Shown here: positions 13,536 to 13,906 of the stretch, piece by piece | Numbering within the stretch: the first letter of the stretch is position 1 | How the letters are laid out: each line of letters begins with the position of its first letter | DNA from: JABDJZ01 sp047619685 | GTDB lineage: Bacteria; Bacteroidota; Rhodothermia; Rhodothermales; UBA10348 | Length of the DNA stretch: 13,906 nt | Direction of reading: 5' to 3' | Assembly (NCBI GenBank): GCA_047619685.1 | Contig: JBLHLC010000068.1 | Location: 1-13,906, forward strand | Made by a program: the position numbers and the translations under genes | Notes under the pieces: model-generated | Seen by the model: the letters and a program-made list of their open reading frames with translations, nothing else | The model's database searches: none | What the model was told of the DNA's origin: nothing

Positions 13536-13798
13536 CAGGGAAGCTGCTTGTGGCGAATCTGAATTTAGGTTCGATGGTGTGACATCCCAGTGACAGTCTG
13601 TTGGGCTGCTGTGGGTTGGGATGCACGTTCGGAATGGTTGTTACTCAATGATAACGGTCAAAACCTGCCGCCTAGTGCCCGCCGACGTCAAAACTCTTGT
13701 CTTGCCGCAAACTTGATGGACGCCGGGTGGCGGCGCAGGGACTAATTGTCTTGGTCCTGAGGTCGATACAAAAAAAGACTCAGATCCCCATTGAGACG
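13536..13798. other. Intergenic region upstream of holA
   Basis: About 260 bases with no convincing gene. A small near-palindrome, GTTAcTCA-a-TGATAAC (13640-13655), could be an operator. I see no full promoter consensus, though the holA promoter (minus) must lie here. An open plus frame from 13697 reads as unstructured until the PAS-like part begins at 13799. Confidence 0.4.
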
Positions 13799-13888
13799 AT
13801 GACCCTCGAATCACTGAAATTGCAGGCGCTTGAGGTGACAGCCAATGGCGTGGTCATCACCGATGCGACCGGCGAGAACGGCCCGTGA
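13799..13888 (+). pseudogene. PAS-domain-like N-terminal fragment, cut short
   Basis: From the ATG at 13799 the frame encodes MTLESLKLQALEVTANGVV followed by ITDATGENGP, then TGA. The segment ALEVTANGVVITDATG closely resembles the first strand of a PAS domain in sensor kinases and phosphodiesterases (typically 'ANGIVITD..G'). A PAS domain needs about 80 more residues. Neither other frame after 13888 continues a recognisable PAS sequence in the 18 bases that remain. It may be a broken gene, a recombination remnant, or a start disrupted by a sequencing error. The window ends too soon to tell. Confidence 0.4.
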
Positions 13889-13906
13889 CTATGACGCTGA
13901 TGGCAG

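Noticed and set aside
1..13906. CRISPR array, phage genes, toxin-antitoxin or defence island
   Set aside because: No regular spaced repeats and no Cas, capsid, integrase or toxin-antitoxin-like genes were seen. TnpB is explained by its own insertion element.

Overview
The window looks like a chromosomal segment of a moderately GC-rich member of the Bacteroidota/Rhodothermota group (Rhodothermales-like is my best guess). The reasons are: a TonB-dependent receptor with an N-terminal carboxypeptidase-regulatory-like domain; a receptor-lipoprotein pair of a type I recall from Flavobacteria and relatives; many lipoproteins; a near-perfect TTTG / TAnnTTTG promoter; and little sign of strong Shine-Dalgarno sequences. 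Taxonomy is inferred from gene content only.

Layout, left to right. (1) 5-3297, minus strand: a three-gene outer-membrane uptake operon. It reads small His/Cys-rich membrane protein, then TonB-dependent receptor, then acidic lipoprotein. The receptor start codon lies inside an 11-bp inverted repeat that also covers the stop of the upstream gene. (2) 3619-3777, minus: tRNA-Val(CAC) with its own terminator and a probable promoter. (3) 3806-5093: a tnpB-only IS200/IS605-family element. Both ends follow the IS608 plan, with TTAC flank, AAAG guide plus left hairpin, and GAAT guide plus right hairpin ending in TCAA. It landed exactly on the stop codon of the neighbouring minus-strand gene without changing that protein. 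(4) 5090-5677, minus: an anti-sigma-like single-pass membrane protein. (5) 5946-5985: a strong hairpin terminator pointing along the plus strand, where no plus-strand gene precedes it.

(6) 6024-9066, minus: a tightly overlapped four-gene cell-envelope operon of a coiled-coil lipoprotein, two different L,D-transpeptidases and a membrane-anchored protein of unknown function. It is preceded by a good promoter and a leader of about 225 nt with mutually exclusive base pairings. (7) 9463-10068, plus: an AhpD/carboxymuconolactone-decarboxylase-type peroxidase. (8) 10183-11579, plus: a lipoprotein and an outer-membrane beta-barrel protein. (9) 11743-13535, minus: holA (DNA polymerase III delta) followed by an ECF sigma factor. 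(10) 13536-13906: mostly non-coding, with a short PAS-like fragment at the right edge.

The common theme is the cell envelope: metal or metallophore uptake, peptidoglycan cross-linking, outer-membrane proteins and envelope-type regulators. The most interesting items are the receptor-start RNA structure, the IS608-like element with its reconstructable empty site and predictable guide RNA, and the structured leader of the L,D-transpeptidase operon.
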